A stretch of DNA of 64,000 bases from contig NC_013080.1 in the NCBI RefSeq assembly GCF_000142805.1, forward strand, positions 310,001-374,000. Direction: 5' to 3'. The stretch comes from Lachancea thermotolerans CBS 6340. Its lineage: Eukaryota > Ascomycota > Saccharomycetes > Saccharomycetales > Saccharomycetaceae. Made by a program: the position numbers and the translations under genes. Under the pieces are notes generated by a model. It ran no database searches. It saw only the letters and a list, made by a program, of their open reading frames with translations, and was not told the origin of the DNA. How positions within the stretch are numbered: position 1 is the stretch's first letter; every line of letters starts with the position of its first letter. Shown in pieces: positions 52,790 through 62,674 of the stretch.

Positions 52790-54790
52790 TTAATAATTAT
52801 ACAACTTTCGGCTGCCTGTATTTGAAACCACACAAATCCTGTCTGCCTTGTAATCCTGGACATGTTCCACTGAAGGCAAAACTGAAAGGAACGCCGGGGA
52901 GCTCTGTTCAAAAAACAGGCTAACGTCACAATCCTGCTGGAAAAGCCCTCGATCGCCCATCTGGTACCCTCTGTCGCTTGAGTATTCAATCCCGAAACTA
53001 CCCAATGGCTTTTTCCGTTGCATCGCGAGGAAAGGATCTGCGCTTTTCATTTGCTCGAGAATCTGGTCTATCAACAGTCCATTACTCTCAGTTGGAAAAT
53101 GCTCGGCCCCGCTGTAAGTATTTTTGGCTTGTCGCCACCTTTGTATTTGGCTCTTAGCAGCTTCACGTTCAGTTAGAACGAAATATTTCATGTCTTTGCC
53201 TTCACTATGCTCAGTATTCGGTACTAAATCAGGATAGTTATCCCATGTTATCAGTTCTTCTCTCAAAGAAGAGATAAATTTCTCTTTGAGGTTTCGAACC
53301 TCGCCCTTTTGGAACCTAAATTTATGCAGTCCAGGTGGCAACGGGTCTTTCACCTCGAAGAAGTTTTGAAGAATGTGCTCTCTCCTCTCCATGAAAGATA
53401 AGAGGCGCACGGAAAACTCAGCAAACGGACCGAGTAAGTGGTCCAGGTCTTCAAACACAATATTCAAAGAAAACGGATAGAGACTTGTGGGGCCGTGGAA
53501 AGGGCGCGACATCAAGTAGCATCCTGCAGGGAACAAGTTGTTCAAGTATGACGCGATTGAATGGTAGAAAGTATAGAAAACCCGCTGAACCCCGGGCATG
53601 GTACGCGATATGCAGAAGGCCTCTGAAGGTATACCCAAAAACCATGTACGGTACATTTCGTACAACTCATCGACCGGCAGAGGCAAAACGCTGGTTGAAA
53701 GGGGCAGCAAGCCTATCACGTAATGAATAAAATCCCCGAGCTCCTTGTGATGTAGTTGCACTCTTTCATCACCGGCCGCTAATATGATTGGCTCAAACTC
53801 TTTTAGAACGGCCTTCAATTCGAATAGCAGGTCTGTGGAATATGCAGGAAAATACAAATGAAATAGGTTTCTCGGCATAGAGCTCCAATAAAACTGCACG
53901 GTTCGTACAACTTTCTCCGGGTCATTGTTCTTATAAATTTCCAGGCACATGTCAATCATTGCAGCATAGTGATTGCTGTCATACTGTGCATTGGAGTACA
54001 GCTGAATATATTGCAAAACCGTATTGGTGATCAGTAATCGCGTCCCGAGATATTCATTTCCAACTGCAGCCTTAGACGTCAAAAACATCGATATGATTTC
54101 CCGCGCATAGGTCAAAAACTCTTTTTTATATTTGACTGCGATTCTCTCCAAGATTTCTCGCTCAGCTAGGAGTATTTCTTGTGCTGAATCGCCTTGCCCC
54201 TGGTCTGCTAATGTAATCTTGTGGCTCATCGAGTTCATGATGGAATAAAGAGCAAGAACTACGAAAGACCTTGAAGACATATCCCAGTCCTGATTGGCGT
54301 TTAACAGAACTTGTAGGTAAAGTGCTTTGGGAACGCGTACACTTTCCATTCCCGAGACGCAGGTCCAGACAGAAACTGGGAGCTCAACGCTCTCGTGTGC
54401 AATCATCTTGATTTCATAAGCAATTTCATCTGGATGGTCCTCCAGGATCTTGTTGACTCTCGTTCCTTCCACCAGTCTATTCTGTTGTTTTTTGAGTTTA
54501 AAGCTTTGCAACTCCTCTTCATTCATAGACAAATATGAACACCTTTTACCCGGTTCCCTTTTTTGACGGTTTTGACAATTACGGCACTCTGGGATGGTCT
54601 CGTCGCACTTAATCCTCCTCCTTTTACATTCGTCACATCCAAGTCTCGAGTTTCTATGTCTCCTTCTTGTCACTCGCTTCTTTTGGCTCAGATGGTCTTG
54701 GTCACAGTCATTGGGCCGCTTCTGACCGCCTGCTTCTGATTCTCTGCTGCTTGGCATGCTTTCAAAGCCATCCTCTGGCGCTCTTGACAT
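52790..54790 (-). CDS. Zn2Cys6 transcription regulator, ortholog not recognised
   Basis: The 666-residue protein has an N-terminal zinc cluster in a basic setting (TRRRHRNSRLGCDECKRRRI). The cysteines are 52, 55, 62, 69, 72 and 84: C-x2-C-x6-C-x6-C-x2-C-x11-C. The last gap of 11 is longer than the usual 6-8. RCSYLSMNEEELQSF follows, a style seen in Upc2/Ecm22-like and related regulators. The rest, about 120-660, is a helical region as in other fungal regulators, with no DNA-binding or enzyme motif. I cannot tie it to one S. cerevisiae gene. It stands alone between two tRNA genes and GTR2, at a break in gene order. It is probably nuclear; target genes are unknown. Confidence 0.85.
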   Translation of the reverse strand: MSRAPEDGFESMPSSRESEAGGQKRPNDCDQDHLSQKKRVTRRRHRNSRLGCDECKRRRIKCDETIPECRNCQNRQKREPGKRCSYLSMNEEELQSFKLKKQQNRLVEGTRVNKILEDHPDEIAYEIKMIAHESVELPVSVWTCVSGMESVRVPKALYLQVLLNANQDWDMSSRSFVVLALYSIMNSMSHKITLADQGQGDSAQEILLAEREILERIAVKYKKEFLTYAREIISMFLTSKAAVGNEYLGTRLLITNTVLQYIQLYSNAQYDSNHYAAMIDMCLEIYKNNDPEKVVRTVQFYWSSMPRNLFHLYFPAYSTDLLFELKAVLKEFEPIILAAGDERVQLHHKELGDFIHYVIGLLPLSTSVLPLPVDELYEMYRTWFLGIPSEAFCISRTMPGVQRVFYTFYHSIASYLNNLFPAGCYLMSRPFHGPTSLYPFSLNIVFEDLDHLLGPFAEFSVRLLSFMERREHILQNFFEVKDPLPPGLHKFRFQKGEVRNLKEKFISSLREELITWDNYPDLVPNTEHSEGKDMKYFVLTEREAAKSQIQRWRQAKNTYSGAEHFPTESNGLLIDQILEQMKSADPFLAMQRKKPLGSFGIEYSSDRGYQMGDRGLFQQDCDVSLFFEQSSPAFLSVLPSVEHVQDYKADRICVVSNTGSRKLYNY

Positions 54791-55190
54791 AGCGCCGGCC
54801 CTCTATCGGAGGGTTTTCTTCAATTGTTTGTTGTGGTCGAAGAAAAAATCTAATATAACGCGTAAACATCATCAATTCAGAAAGTTTTCGAAATAACGTC
54901 TTGTCGCTCAAGGACGCAAGTTATTCAAGAGGTACGTACGCTGTGCCCATTGACAGTAGCTAACAAAATCTGATTCGGAAGTTTGAGAGTCTCTCTACAG
55001 GTCGGCCTGAAAGCGTCGCTCAGCGTGCACATTGTGAACAATTCTGAGAACTTCGAAGACGAAGGATGAAATGCTAACCCTTGCACATAAAAGGAAGGCG
55101 AAAGGCGGGTGTTTTGAATTGACGGAAGAGAATGAACTAGTTAAAATTTCTAGTCGCCATGCAACAGGTAGGCGCGATAGTAGAGTGCTC
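54791..55190. promoter_or_regulatory. Upstream region of the Zn2Cys6 regulator, GTR2 3' end
   Basis: The 400 bp carries the 3' end of GTR2 and the promoter of the downstream regulator gene, both on the minus strand. An ACGCGT word lies near 54859. Nothing else is recognisable. Confidence 0.35.
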
Positions 55191-56253
55191 TTATTTTCCT
55201 TCTGGTGATGTAATTCTGGCATGAGCCCAGACTTGCTCGAGGCCTTTCTTAAAAATGTCGACGTTGTAATCGACTACCGTAAGACAGCTTTCAACGTCAG
55301 TGTCGTCTGGCCTAATGAGGGCGACTAGAGCAAGCCCGCGAATCATCTGCCTTAAGTATATAACGACGCCGTTGTTGAGGGCTGATACACCCTTCACTTC
55401 AGGAGGCGGTTTATTGCCGGTGCTACCAGCCAAAGCGTCTTCCTTACCTTGTATTTTGTAAAGGTCGTGCAAGTCGATCGTAACGTCGACAAATTCTGCG
55501 CAAGTTTCATACGTCACAATGTCGACCGGCGACGAATCAGTGGAAACATATATTTTGGAGTTGATATCGAAAAGGAAACACTTCTCAATTTTAGAATGCT
55601 GTACCAGATTGTCCAGCATGTTTTCTAGAAATGGTAGTTCTGGGACCAGTTTTTGAACTATGCGAGAAAAGGCCTCGTATATTGAATGATCAAAAATTGA
55701 AGTTAGGTAAAAAGAGACTTGCACGCCATCGAGGCCCAGTTCTAGTAGTTCTTCCCCTGTGCGCTGCATTATATCCCTTTGCGTATCAACTTTGAAGTCC
55801 TCGCTGAGTCCATCCACTTTGTGGATTAGCACCTCGATATTGATATCAGGGTTCACCTTGTAGGCATACTCCACAATGATTGCGAAATTCGTGAGAGCGT
55901 TCATGTATTCATCCTGGGAATCTATAACGTAAACCAATGCGCCAACGCTCTTGAACAAGCGCTCTGAATCGTAATTGGGCTCGAAATAGTTCAGCTGGCC
56001 TGGAAGCTCCATCACGGCTAGGTCTATAAGGGTGGAAAAGTGCTCCATAGTCGGGTTGGATGTTGACTCCAAATATAGTGTATCGAGAGGCTGCATGTTG
56101 TGAAACACTACCTTACAAATAGAAGACTTTCCGCCTCTAAGGATTAACTTTGTTAGTAAGAAAACGCATCAGTTATTACAGTAGACAATTAACATACCTT
56201 CTGAGGCCCATGAGAAGAATTGTAGCCTTATCGCTGTTCTCTTCGGAGTTCAT
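55191..56253 (-). CDS. GTR2: Rag-type GTPase of the EGO/TORC1 pathway, with an intron in the P-loop
   Basis: Gtr2 pairs with Gtr1 on the vacuole membrane and signals amino-acid supply to TORC1. Exon 1 (56253-56198, 56 nt) joined to exon 2 (56136-55191) encodes 333 residues (S. cerevisiae 341). The product starts MNSEENSDKATILLMGLRRG. The P-loop reads GLRRGGKSS and is split by the intron. VFHNMQPLDTLYLESTSNP, DLAVMELPGQLNYFEP, the G4-like HKVDG and the roadblock-like C-terminal half (SKIEKCFLFDINSKIYVSTD) all match S. cerevisiae. Exon 2 alone is open only from just upstream of VFHNM and would lack the P-loop. Neighbour of eIF4G, as YGR163W-YGR162W. Confidence 0.96.
56137..56197 (-). other. Spliceosomal intron in GTR2
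   Basis: The 61-nt intron on the minus strand starts GTATGT (56197-56192), has a perfect TACTAAC branch point (56158-56152) and ends TTAG (56140-56137). It interrupts the Arg codon just before GGKSS. Joining the exons restores the full GTR2 N terminus. Confidence 0.95.
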
Positions 56254-56598
56254 GCTGGTCTTCTTCGCTTAGCTCTTCTTCGTTACTCAATAAAGCTTTA
56301 CTGAGCCGACTGAAGTAGTGCAAGTTGAATTTACGGTCCAAAGTATCATCAAGTCACGTGAACACAAAACCGGCACCTGAGGAGAGAAGTAGTCAGCGAT
56401 GAGGGCATGCGAGTTAGATATAGCCAACGTGGATAACGCGTTTAACTCCCTAGAGTCTCTTGGCAGCGATGAATCGCTTTCCTTCTCTCTCTGTCTTTAT
56501 AATTTCACAGTGACTGACCACGATGATGAAAATACAATGTGAGCTCATCTCAGCTACAACTCGAAAGCGGACTAAGCATTGGATTCATTTCCACCAAT
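56254..56598. promoter_or_regulatory. GTR2-TYW3 divergent promoter
   Basis: The 345 bp holds CACGTG at 56355-56360 and a PAC core GCGATGAG at 56396-56403. A 47-codon ATG frame at 56399-56542 ends 56 bp before the TYW3 start and would be an upstream frame if transcribed. Its ATG lies inside the PAC word, so it may not be in the mRNA at all. Confidence 0.4.
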
Positions 56599-57396
56599 AT
56601 GGTACAAGATGCATTTCAGCAGAAGAAAGAGCACATCTTGGCTGAAATTAAAAGCAGCTCACTTGACCTGTCTCCCAAGGGCACTATTGATGAGCTCTGT
56701 TTTCCAATCATGAATCTCATCAACTCACACATGGACATGGTGACGACATCTTCCTGTTCAGGCCGTCTCAGTGTTTTTGTAGAGGGCAATAAGGTTCATG
56801 ACAAAGAAATTAAGACCGGAGGCAAGGGCGAGGGCGGGAAGTGGCTTTTTGTAACTCACGATCGTGAGCAGGTCAAGTCCTGGTTTGAAAAGTTGGAAGA
56901 GCCTGTATCATTCCAGCCCGACTACAACCCGGGGTATATGGATGCCTCTACAAGGTATATTTTATACAAATACGAACCCTTTATCCTGCACGTTAAATGC
57001 CGCGATTTTCGCAGCGCTTCTGCGTTATTCAACACTGCCATGTCGTGTGGGTTCCGTGAAAGTGGTATCGGAAGCAACAACATCGTAGCGCTGAGAGTCA
57101 ACATCAAGTTAGATGTACCGATTGGCTACTTGAACGAACTAACAAGTAAGCTAGTCTTTTTTGTTGATTCAAAATACATTGAGCTGATGGATCACATCAC
57201 CTTGGGCAAGTTTACCGAAAACGAGAACAAGATGCAGGAGCTATACAAAAAAATAGAGGCTCATATACTGAAGGCTCCCCTTGAGACTCCAAAAGATTTA
57301 GATAAGGTTGAAACGAAAGAAGAGCGCAGAGAACGCAAAATTAAAGAGGGCCTCCTTAGGCAAAAAATGGTTCGGAGTCAAGACACCCAGAACTAG
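56599..57396 (+). CDS. TYW3: Wybutosine synthesis methyltransferase
   Basis: Tyw3 is the AdoMet-dependent N-methyltransferase of wybutosine synthesis, modifying the base next to the anticodon of tRNA-Phe. From ATG 56599 the product is 265 residues (S. cerevisiae 273) and begins MVQDAFQQKKEHILAEIKSS, like MTAEQAFDQKKAHILKEI of S. cerevisiae. Family blocks are NSHMDMVTTSSCSGRLSVF, GGKGEGGKWLFVTHD, FILHVKCRDF, and MSCGFRESGIGSNNIVALR. The frame is open upstream to 56539 but only from GTG; ATG 56599 fits the family. The C terminus is Lys/Glu-rich. Divergent from GTR2 and convergent with eIF4G, as YGL050W-YGL049C. Confidence 0.95.
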   Translation: MVQDAFQQKKEHILAEIKSSSLDLSPKGTIDELCFPIMNLINSHMDMVTTSSCSGRLSVFVEGNKVHDKEIKTGGKGEGGKWLFVTHDREQVKSWFEKLEEPVSFQPDYNPGYMDASTRYILYKYEPFILHVKCRDFRSASALFNTAMSCGFRESGIGSNNIVALRVNIKLDVPIGYLNELTSKLVFFVDSKYIELMDHITLGKFTENENKMQELYKKIEAHILKAPLETPKDLDKVETKEERRERKIKEGLLRQKMVRSQDTQN

Positions 57397-57646
57397 CTAA
57401 AAAGAAGCCAATTAGTTCGGTAGAGTATATAGTAGTTTACAGAATGATTATAGGTACAAGCGGTTGCGTTGCAATGCCACAGGTTTCCAAAAAACAAAAC
57501 TTTAATTGGATTTTTCAATTGAGTTTGCGCTAAATGTACAGAATGTTGTTGTCCATTAAAAGGAAAAAGTGGGATCGGTAATCATGACACATATTAAAGG
57601 GAATTCGTATTGTCGTTTCGGCGTTTATCGAATCGCTTCAAACTTT

Positions 57647-60600
57647 CTATTCATCATCATCAGATTCGGCACCCATCAATGCATCAAACATGTTCACAGC
57701 AGTTTTTTGAGCTGGGGTCTCCTCCTTGGCCGGAGCGGCACTCTGAACATGTCTCAAAGAAGAGGAGCGAGTGGAAATGAAGCTGTCCTTAGAAACGGAG
57801 ACAGGTTCCCTCCTCGAGTTGCTTCTATTACCCATCATCGAGTTGGAGTTGTTTCTTCTAGATCCAGATCTTGAACTTCCCTTCATTTTGCGTTCTCTTT
57901 CCTCCATAGCCTTCTTAGCTGCTTCCTCTTCGTGAATTTGCTGGATCGTCTTTGGACCCTCATCTCTCTTAGTGCTATTCCAATGCTTAACTTCTCTCAG
58001 CTCTTTCATATCAACCAGCTTGAACTTAATTCTGCTTGATATTTCGCTGCTTTCAGTGATCTTATCCAGCATGTAGAATAGCTGGTCAAGGACAGTAGAG
58101 CCTTCCAATGACCCGCTTGGCTGCACCAAACGGTCTTTCTCAAATTGTTCACCCACTGTGTTCAAGAGCTCAATAACAGACTCCAAAGTCTCTTCCGTTG
58201 GACTGTCTGCCAAATCTTTCATCAACCTACGGAAACACTCGAACATCATCTTAGCAGTCAGGAGATGAGAACGGTAGAGGAAACCAATGAGTCTTACCAA
58301 ACCCAAACCTCTTCTCTTCGCCGCGGCCATTTGATAATACTCATCAGACATCATTTCAGGTTCAAGAGGGCTGCCGTCTTCCTTTGTAGGAAGCTTGTCG
58401 GTCCAACCCTTTTGGAACTCAGCATGACATCTGTCGACCAAGTAATGCAAAACCAACTTTGGACCGGCCTTTCCTTCGTTTCCTTCCTCTTTGATCTCAG
58501 GATCCATGTCCTTCACCACCTTACCGCACAGTTGTGCATACATTGAAGACCAATGAGGCTCATCACAGGCCTTCATGAAAATCTCTTCGATAACGACCTT
58601 CAAAGTCTCACAATCAGTTTCCCATTTCGACTGGTCAGCGATCTTGATAATCTCCTCGGAAATTGGATCGAATTTTTCTAGAGTCAACTTGTTCAGCAAA
58701 GATTTCATCTTTCTTTGGGCCTCCTCCTTATTGAGCAGCTCGGTAACACCATCTGGTGCGAATTTCTTCTCAGTCTTCTTCTGCTTGGACTTTGGAACCC
58801 ATCTGTTGGCGCTAGGGATTAGAGGAGCAACGTCCTCCTTAGGTTTGTCATCCTCTTCAGCCATTCTCTCACGGTCTTTTCTTGAAGTGTATGCTCTATT
58901 AGATTTTCTGTCATCACCCATCTTCTTTGATTTTCTCTTGGAAGAAGAGCGAGAGTTGGATCTACCTTCCATTCCCCTCAAAGAACCGCTCTTCTTGAAG
59001 CCTGCACCTGGCCCAAATTTGGAGTCACCTCTGCTTCTTCCGCCTGGTCTAACACTGCCAGGTGGGATTACAATTTTAGATGCAACCTTTTCTTTCCATT
59101 CAGCATCAGGACGAACATTAACCTTGTCCTTGAACTGCAGCAGGAAGGTTGGGCCGTAAGTGTATTTGGCCTTTTCCCTCTTGTATCTTGCGTCAGGAGC
59201 CTCGATACCTTCTGGGTACTTGAACGAGTAGATATCATCAACAGGTGAAACCTGATCCAATCTAGCCAAGAACTCTGTCATGGTAATTCTACCATCATCA
59301 ACATCGGAGTCTTCTTGATCACCCTCGGCCTTTGGTTCCTCACCAGTGGGTTCCTTAGCTTCAGCACTGACTTGCAATTCTGGTTCAGCCGCACTATCAA
59401 TCTTCTGCTCTTCTTCCACGGGGGCGGTGTTGGCGACCTCGGCTTCCTCAGAGGCTTCGGAAGCCTTTTCAGATGCGTCTTGTGGTTCGGCCTCTCCGGT
59501 AGGCTCTGAAGTGGAAGCAGTCTCACCTGGTTGAGTATCAGTTGCAGTGGTGTCAGCATCACTTTTAGCAGATGCTTTAGTTTTCAGCTTCAACTTTTCT
59601 GAAAATGTCAAAGGACGAGCTGGTTGGGCGTCTTCCTTAACAGGTTCAGAAGCCTCAGTATTTTCAGTGACAATGCTAGTCTCCTTTTCAGGCTCTGGTG
59701 CAGATTCTGGGGCAGCTTCTGGGGCAACTTCTGGGACAGCTTCTGGAGTAGCTTCTGGAGTAGCTTCTGGAGTAGCTTCTGGAGCAGTCTCTGGAGCAGT
59801 CTCTGGAGCAGTCTCTGGAGCAGTCTCTGGAGCAGCTTCTGTAGCAGCTTCTGGAACAGCTTCTGAGATAACTTCTGGAGCAGCCTTCGAAACAGCCTTC
59901 ACTACAACAGTTTCTGATTGCTCACTTGGCGCATCTGCATCAGTTGCCACGGGAGCCTTAGAAGTAGCTTCAGCAACTGTTTCCACAGAGGGGTTTTGAG
60001 TAGTGGCAGAGTCATCCTTTGGCGCATCTTTCGGAATGCTTTCCTCATGAATTCCTTGAGCATCACTCGACACAGCTTCTTGGGTGGCATTCGTCACATC
60101 GTTTGAAGAGTTTTCGGATGGCACCTTTGGCGTTGGAGTAGCAGCTTCGGGAGCCGACTCAGTTTTGACCTCTGGTGCAGAAGCAATAACTTCCGCCGTT
60201 TGGACTGATGGAGAATCGCCAGCCTTCTTTTGTGCGCGCATCGCTTTTCTCATTCTAACTTGTTCCAAGAAACTCATCTTCAATAAATCATCAGCCGAAG
60301 GCTCAGTTTTACTTGGTTCCGGGGTGGCTGGTTTGCTGGGCTCCACAGCAGCTTTGGGTTCAGGAGTAGGTGCAGCAGGTGTACTAGACTCTTTCACGGG
60401 CGAGTGAGCGGGCTGCCCGGCGGATGACGAAATGTGCTGGCTGTGAATCGCGTTGAGGTCGACATGCTCTCCAGATCTGTTTGTAATTTCAATTTTTTTG
60501 GAGACAGGAGTCGTTGGTGTCAAAGTAGCAGCAGGCTCAACTGGTGACGCTGAACTGGAGGGACCACCTGCTGGGTTATAGCCTTGAGCAGCCATAGCCG

Positions 60601-60937
60601 GAACGTAACCGTATCCGTAAGAAGGGTAGAACTGAGGCTGGCCAGCCATGCCATATGACCCGTAAGCCCACTGCATGCCAGGGACAGCACCAGCGCTTCT
60701 GTTGTTCTTATGGTGAAAGCCATTTTTGTTATATCTGTGGTTGCCACCGCCGTTTCCGCCATTGTTGCCTTGATATCCGTTGTAGGATTTAGAGTTCGAT
60801 CTGGAGCCTTTTTGGCCACTGCTTTTTTGACCACTGTTCCTTGGGTATCTCTGCTGTTGTTGGTACGGCTGGTTGGGTTGCACTGGTTGCTGAGACTCAG
60901 TGCCAGAGGGTTTTTCGCCCGTTTGTTGCTCGCTCAT
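57647..60937 (-). CDS. TIF4631: Translation initiation factor eIF4G, ancestor of Tif4631/Tif4632
   Basis: eIF4G is the scaffold of the cap-binding complex, linking eIF4E, eIF4A, Pab1 and mRNA. The 1096-residue protein (S. cerevisiae Tif4631 952) has a Gln/Asn/Gly-rich N terminus. The conserved box KKIEITNRSGEHVDL near 150 belongs to the Pab1-binding region. A long Pro/Glu/Ala/Thr linker covers about 220-560, with a 4-residue tandem repeat near 350-415. The eIF4E-binding motif YGPTFLL lies near 592, in KAKYTYGPTFLLQFKDKVNV. RGDSKFGPGAGFKKSG follows, then the MIF4G HEAT domain at about 735-955 and a basic Arg/Ser C terminus. The extra length lies mainly in the linker. It is the single ortholog of the TIF4631/TIF4632 pair. 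Confidence 0.95.
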   Translation of the reverse strand: MSEQQTGEKPSGTESQQPVQPNQPYQQQQRYPRNSGQKSSGQKGSRSNSKSYNGYQGNNGGNGGGNHRYNKNGFHHKNNRSAGAVPGMQWAYGSYGMAGQPQFYPSYGYGYVPAMAAQGYNPAGGPSSSASPVEPAATLTPTTPVSKKIEITNRSGEHVDLNAIHSQHISSSAGQPAHSPVKESSTPAAPTPEPKAAVEPSKPATPEPSKTEPSADDLLKMSFLEQVRMRKAMRAQKKAGDSPSVQTAEVIASAPEVKTESAPEAATPTPKVPSENSSNDVTNATQEAVSSDAQGIHEESIPKDAPKDDSATTQNPSVETVAEATSKAPVATDADAPSEQSETVVVKAVSKAAPEVISEAVPEAATEAAPETAPETAPETAPETAPEATPEATPEATPEAVPEVAPEAAPESAPEPEKETSIVTENTEASEPVKEDAQPARPLTFSEKLKLKTKASAKSDADTTATDTQPGETASTSEPTGEAEPQDASEKASEASEEAEVANTAPVEEEQKIDSAAEPELQVSAEAKEPTGEEPKAEGDQEDSDVDDGRITMTEFLARLDQVSPVDDIYSFKYPEGIEAPDARYKREKAKYTYGPTFLLQFKDKVNVRPDAEWKEKVASKIVIPPGSVRPGGRSRGDSKFGPGAGFKKSGSLRGMEGRSNSRSSSKRKSKKMGDDRKSNRAYTSRKDRERMAEEDDKPKEDVAPLIPSANRWVPKSKQKKTEKKFAPDGVTELLNKEEAQRKMKSLLNKLTLEKFDPISEEIIKIADQSKWETDCETLKVVIEEIFMKACDEPHWSSMYAQLCGKVVKDMDPEIKEEGNEGKAGPKLVLHYLVDRCHAEFQKGWTDKLPTKEDGSPLEPEMMSDEYYQMAAAKRRGLGLVRLIGFLYRSHLLTAKMMFECFRRLMKDLADSPTEETLESVIELLNTVGEQFEKDRLVQPSGSLEGSTVLDQLFYMLDKITESSEISSRIKFKLVDMKELREVKHWNSTKRDEGPKTIQQIHEEEAAKKAMEERERKMKGSSRSGSRRNNSNSMMGNRSNSRREPVSVSKDSFISTRSSSLRHVQSAAPAKEETPAQKTAVNMFDALMGAESDDDE
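59690..59890 (-). repeat. 12-bp coding minisatellite in the eIF4G linker
   Basis: About 16 tandem units of 12 bp encode four-residue repeats of the type A/T/V-P-E-A/T/V. Identical neighbouring units include GGAGCAGTCTCT four times and GGAGTAGCTTCT three times on the plus strand, showing recent slippage or unequal exchange. The frame is kept throughout. Confidence 0.85.
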
Positions 60938-61456
60938 TTTGGAACTTCTCCAACCGAACTTTCTCTATCAATGAAAAACCCGTAAAGATCTCTAACTTCG
61001 ATCTTCCGTTAGAATTGCTTCCCACTTCTGATTCCAACAGAATATCACTTCTTTTGCTAGTGAAATCTGTGTGACCTTTTGTTCGACAAGATTGATTCCG
61101 ATGAGAAGAGTGTTTGATTTAAAAATTTTCTTCATCCATCAATGTGCTAATAGAAGGGAAAAATTTTGCTTGGTTTCGTGCTGGAAGATGGTACTTATAA
61201 CGGATACATATCATGCAATTGACGGCCACGCCGAGTGTATAAGTGGTTATTGGTCTAATAAGAGGGCCATATACTGTGAAACCGGCTTTTGATAGTTCTA
61301 CGCCCTTATTGGCATAGACCGGAGCATCAAAACGCCCTTGTAGCGCTTCCTACTGTGATCTGACCTTAACGCCTCACTGTCGGCATTTCGAGCCAAAGTT
61401 CACCAAAGTGCGATGCCTACGGCGCCTGGAGTCGTTTGAAAGAAGGCAGAGTGCAA
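60938..61456 (-). promoter_or_regulatory. eIF4G promoter with two RRPE-like words
   Basis: The 519 bp lies between the RPT6 stop and the eIF4G start. AAAAATTTTC at 61121-61130 and AAAAATTTT at 61159-61167 resemble the ribosomal RNA processing element, and CCGATGAG at about 61099-61106 is one base off the PAC core. Such pairs are common in yeast translation genes. No gene is seen. Confidence 0.4.
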
Positions 61457-62674
61457 TTACTTGAATAGCTTTGCTACTGAGATGGCTGTCTCATCATTCT
61501 TATTCATAACCTTACCGACGGCGAGCTCGAAGTCTTCTTGGGTGACGTGAATTCGCCTCTCCCGGAGTGCAAACATACCTGCTTCTGTACACACACCTTT
61601 GACATCAGCTCCCGAACAGCCGTTCATTTTCTCTGCGATCTTGCGCAAATTAATACCACGGGTCAAATTCATCTTTCTGGAGTGGATCCGCAATATTTCA
61701 GCCCTAGCCGCAACTGTTGGAGGTGGAAATTCGATTTTACGGTCAATTCTTCCCGGTCTTAGAAGCGCAGGATCCAAAATATCCAGTCTATTGGTTGCCA
61801 TAATAATCTTAATGTCTTTAGAGGTCTCGAAGCCGTCTAATTGATTCAGCAATTCCAACATGGTACGCTGAACCTCAGAGTCGCCACCACCAGAGCCACC
61901 TTCCACACGGCTGGAACCGATAGAGTCAATTTCGTCCATGAATATGATGGAAGGTGCGTGCTCGCGAGCCATGATAAACAGCTCTCTCACCATACGCGAT
62001 CCCTCACCAATGTACTTCTGCACCAGCTCCGCACCACTCACACGGATAAATTTGCAGTCTGTGTGATGCGCTACGGCCCTTGCCAAAAGCGTTTTGCCAG
62101 TGCCGGGCGGCCCATACAGAATAACACCTTTTGGTTGTGCAATTCCAAGACTTTCGAAAAGCTCTGGATGTTTTACAGGCAGCTCAATAACTTCTTTAAT
62201 TTCCTTAATTTGCTTGGTTAGGCCACCCACCATATCGTAGGTAGAATCTGGCACCTTCTCCACCATCATAAGCGAGACCAGAGGGTCGACCTTGTTCTCT
62301 AGGATTTTGTGAAGCGCGTAAGAGTCACTCTTCAGGCACACACGCTGCGATGCTTTGAGGTCTTTGACATTAATGTCTTTCGCGATGTCCACAATATATT
62401 TCCCCTCCGGCTGGATCTTGACCAAAACCTTCTTGTCTGATACCACCTTAACAACCTCGCCCACATAAGAGCCTGGTTCCTGAAGCAGCCTCAGTTCGTC
62501 CTTGATGAACCGCACTTTGTCATTTAGTGCATTTCTTTGTGCTTCCAACCTTCTTAGGTTTTGGGTTTTAGCTCTAATCTTGAGCTCCGTGTCTTGTATT
62601 TTCTGGTCGAAAAAGGGCTTAATACCACTTTCGTGGGTGTTGAGAGTCACCTCGCTCACTGCTGCTGCACTCAT
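61457..62674 (-). CDS. RPT6: 26S proteasome regulatory ATPase Rpt6
   Basis: Rpt6 is one of six AAA ATPases in the base of the 19S particle that unfold substrates for the proteasome. From ATG 62674 it has 405 residues, the same as S. cerevisiae. An N-terminal coiled coil ([20 protein letters not shown]) is followed by an OB domain ([20 protein letters not shown]). Walker A GPPGTGKT is near residue 189, Walker B IIFMDEID near 245, and [20 protein letters not shown] contains the arginine fingers. The C terminus is VAKLFK. The frame is open upstream to 62821 without an ATG, so 62674 is the start. A perfect PACE word GGTGGCAAA (62729-62721) about 47 bp upstream marks Rpn4 control. Confidence 0.98.
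   Translation of the reverse strand: MSAAAVSEVTLNTHESGIKPFFDQKIQDTELKIRAKTQNLRRLEAQRNALNDKVRFIKDELRLLQEPGSYVGEVVKVVSDKKVLVKIQPEGKYIVDIAKDINVKDLKASQRVCLKSDSYALHKILENKVDPLVSLMMVEKVPDSTYDMVGGLTKQIKEIKEVIELPVKHPELFESLGIAQPKGVILYGPPGTGKTLLARAVAHHTDCKFIRVSGAELVQKYIGEGSRMVRELFIMAREHAPSIIFMDEIDSIGSSRVEGGSGGGDSEVQRTMLELLNQLDGFETSKDIKIIMATNRLDILDPALLRPGRIDRKIEFPPPTVAARAEILRIHSRKMNLTRGINLRKIAEKMNGCSGADVKGVCTEAGMFALRERRIHVTQEDFELAVGKVMNKNDETAISVAKLFK

Noticed and set aside
59547-59999. Long repetitive frames opposite the eIF4G minisatellite
   Set aside because: A 12-bp repeat keeps every frame open; the Ser/Ala/Trp-rich products are by-products of the repeat.
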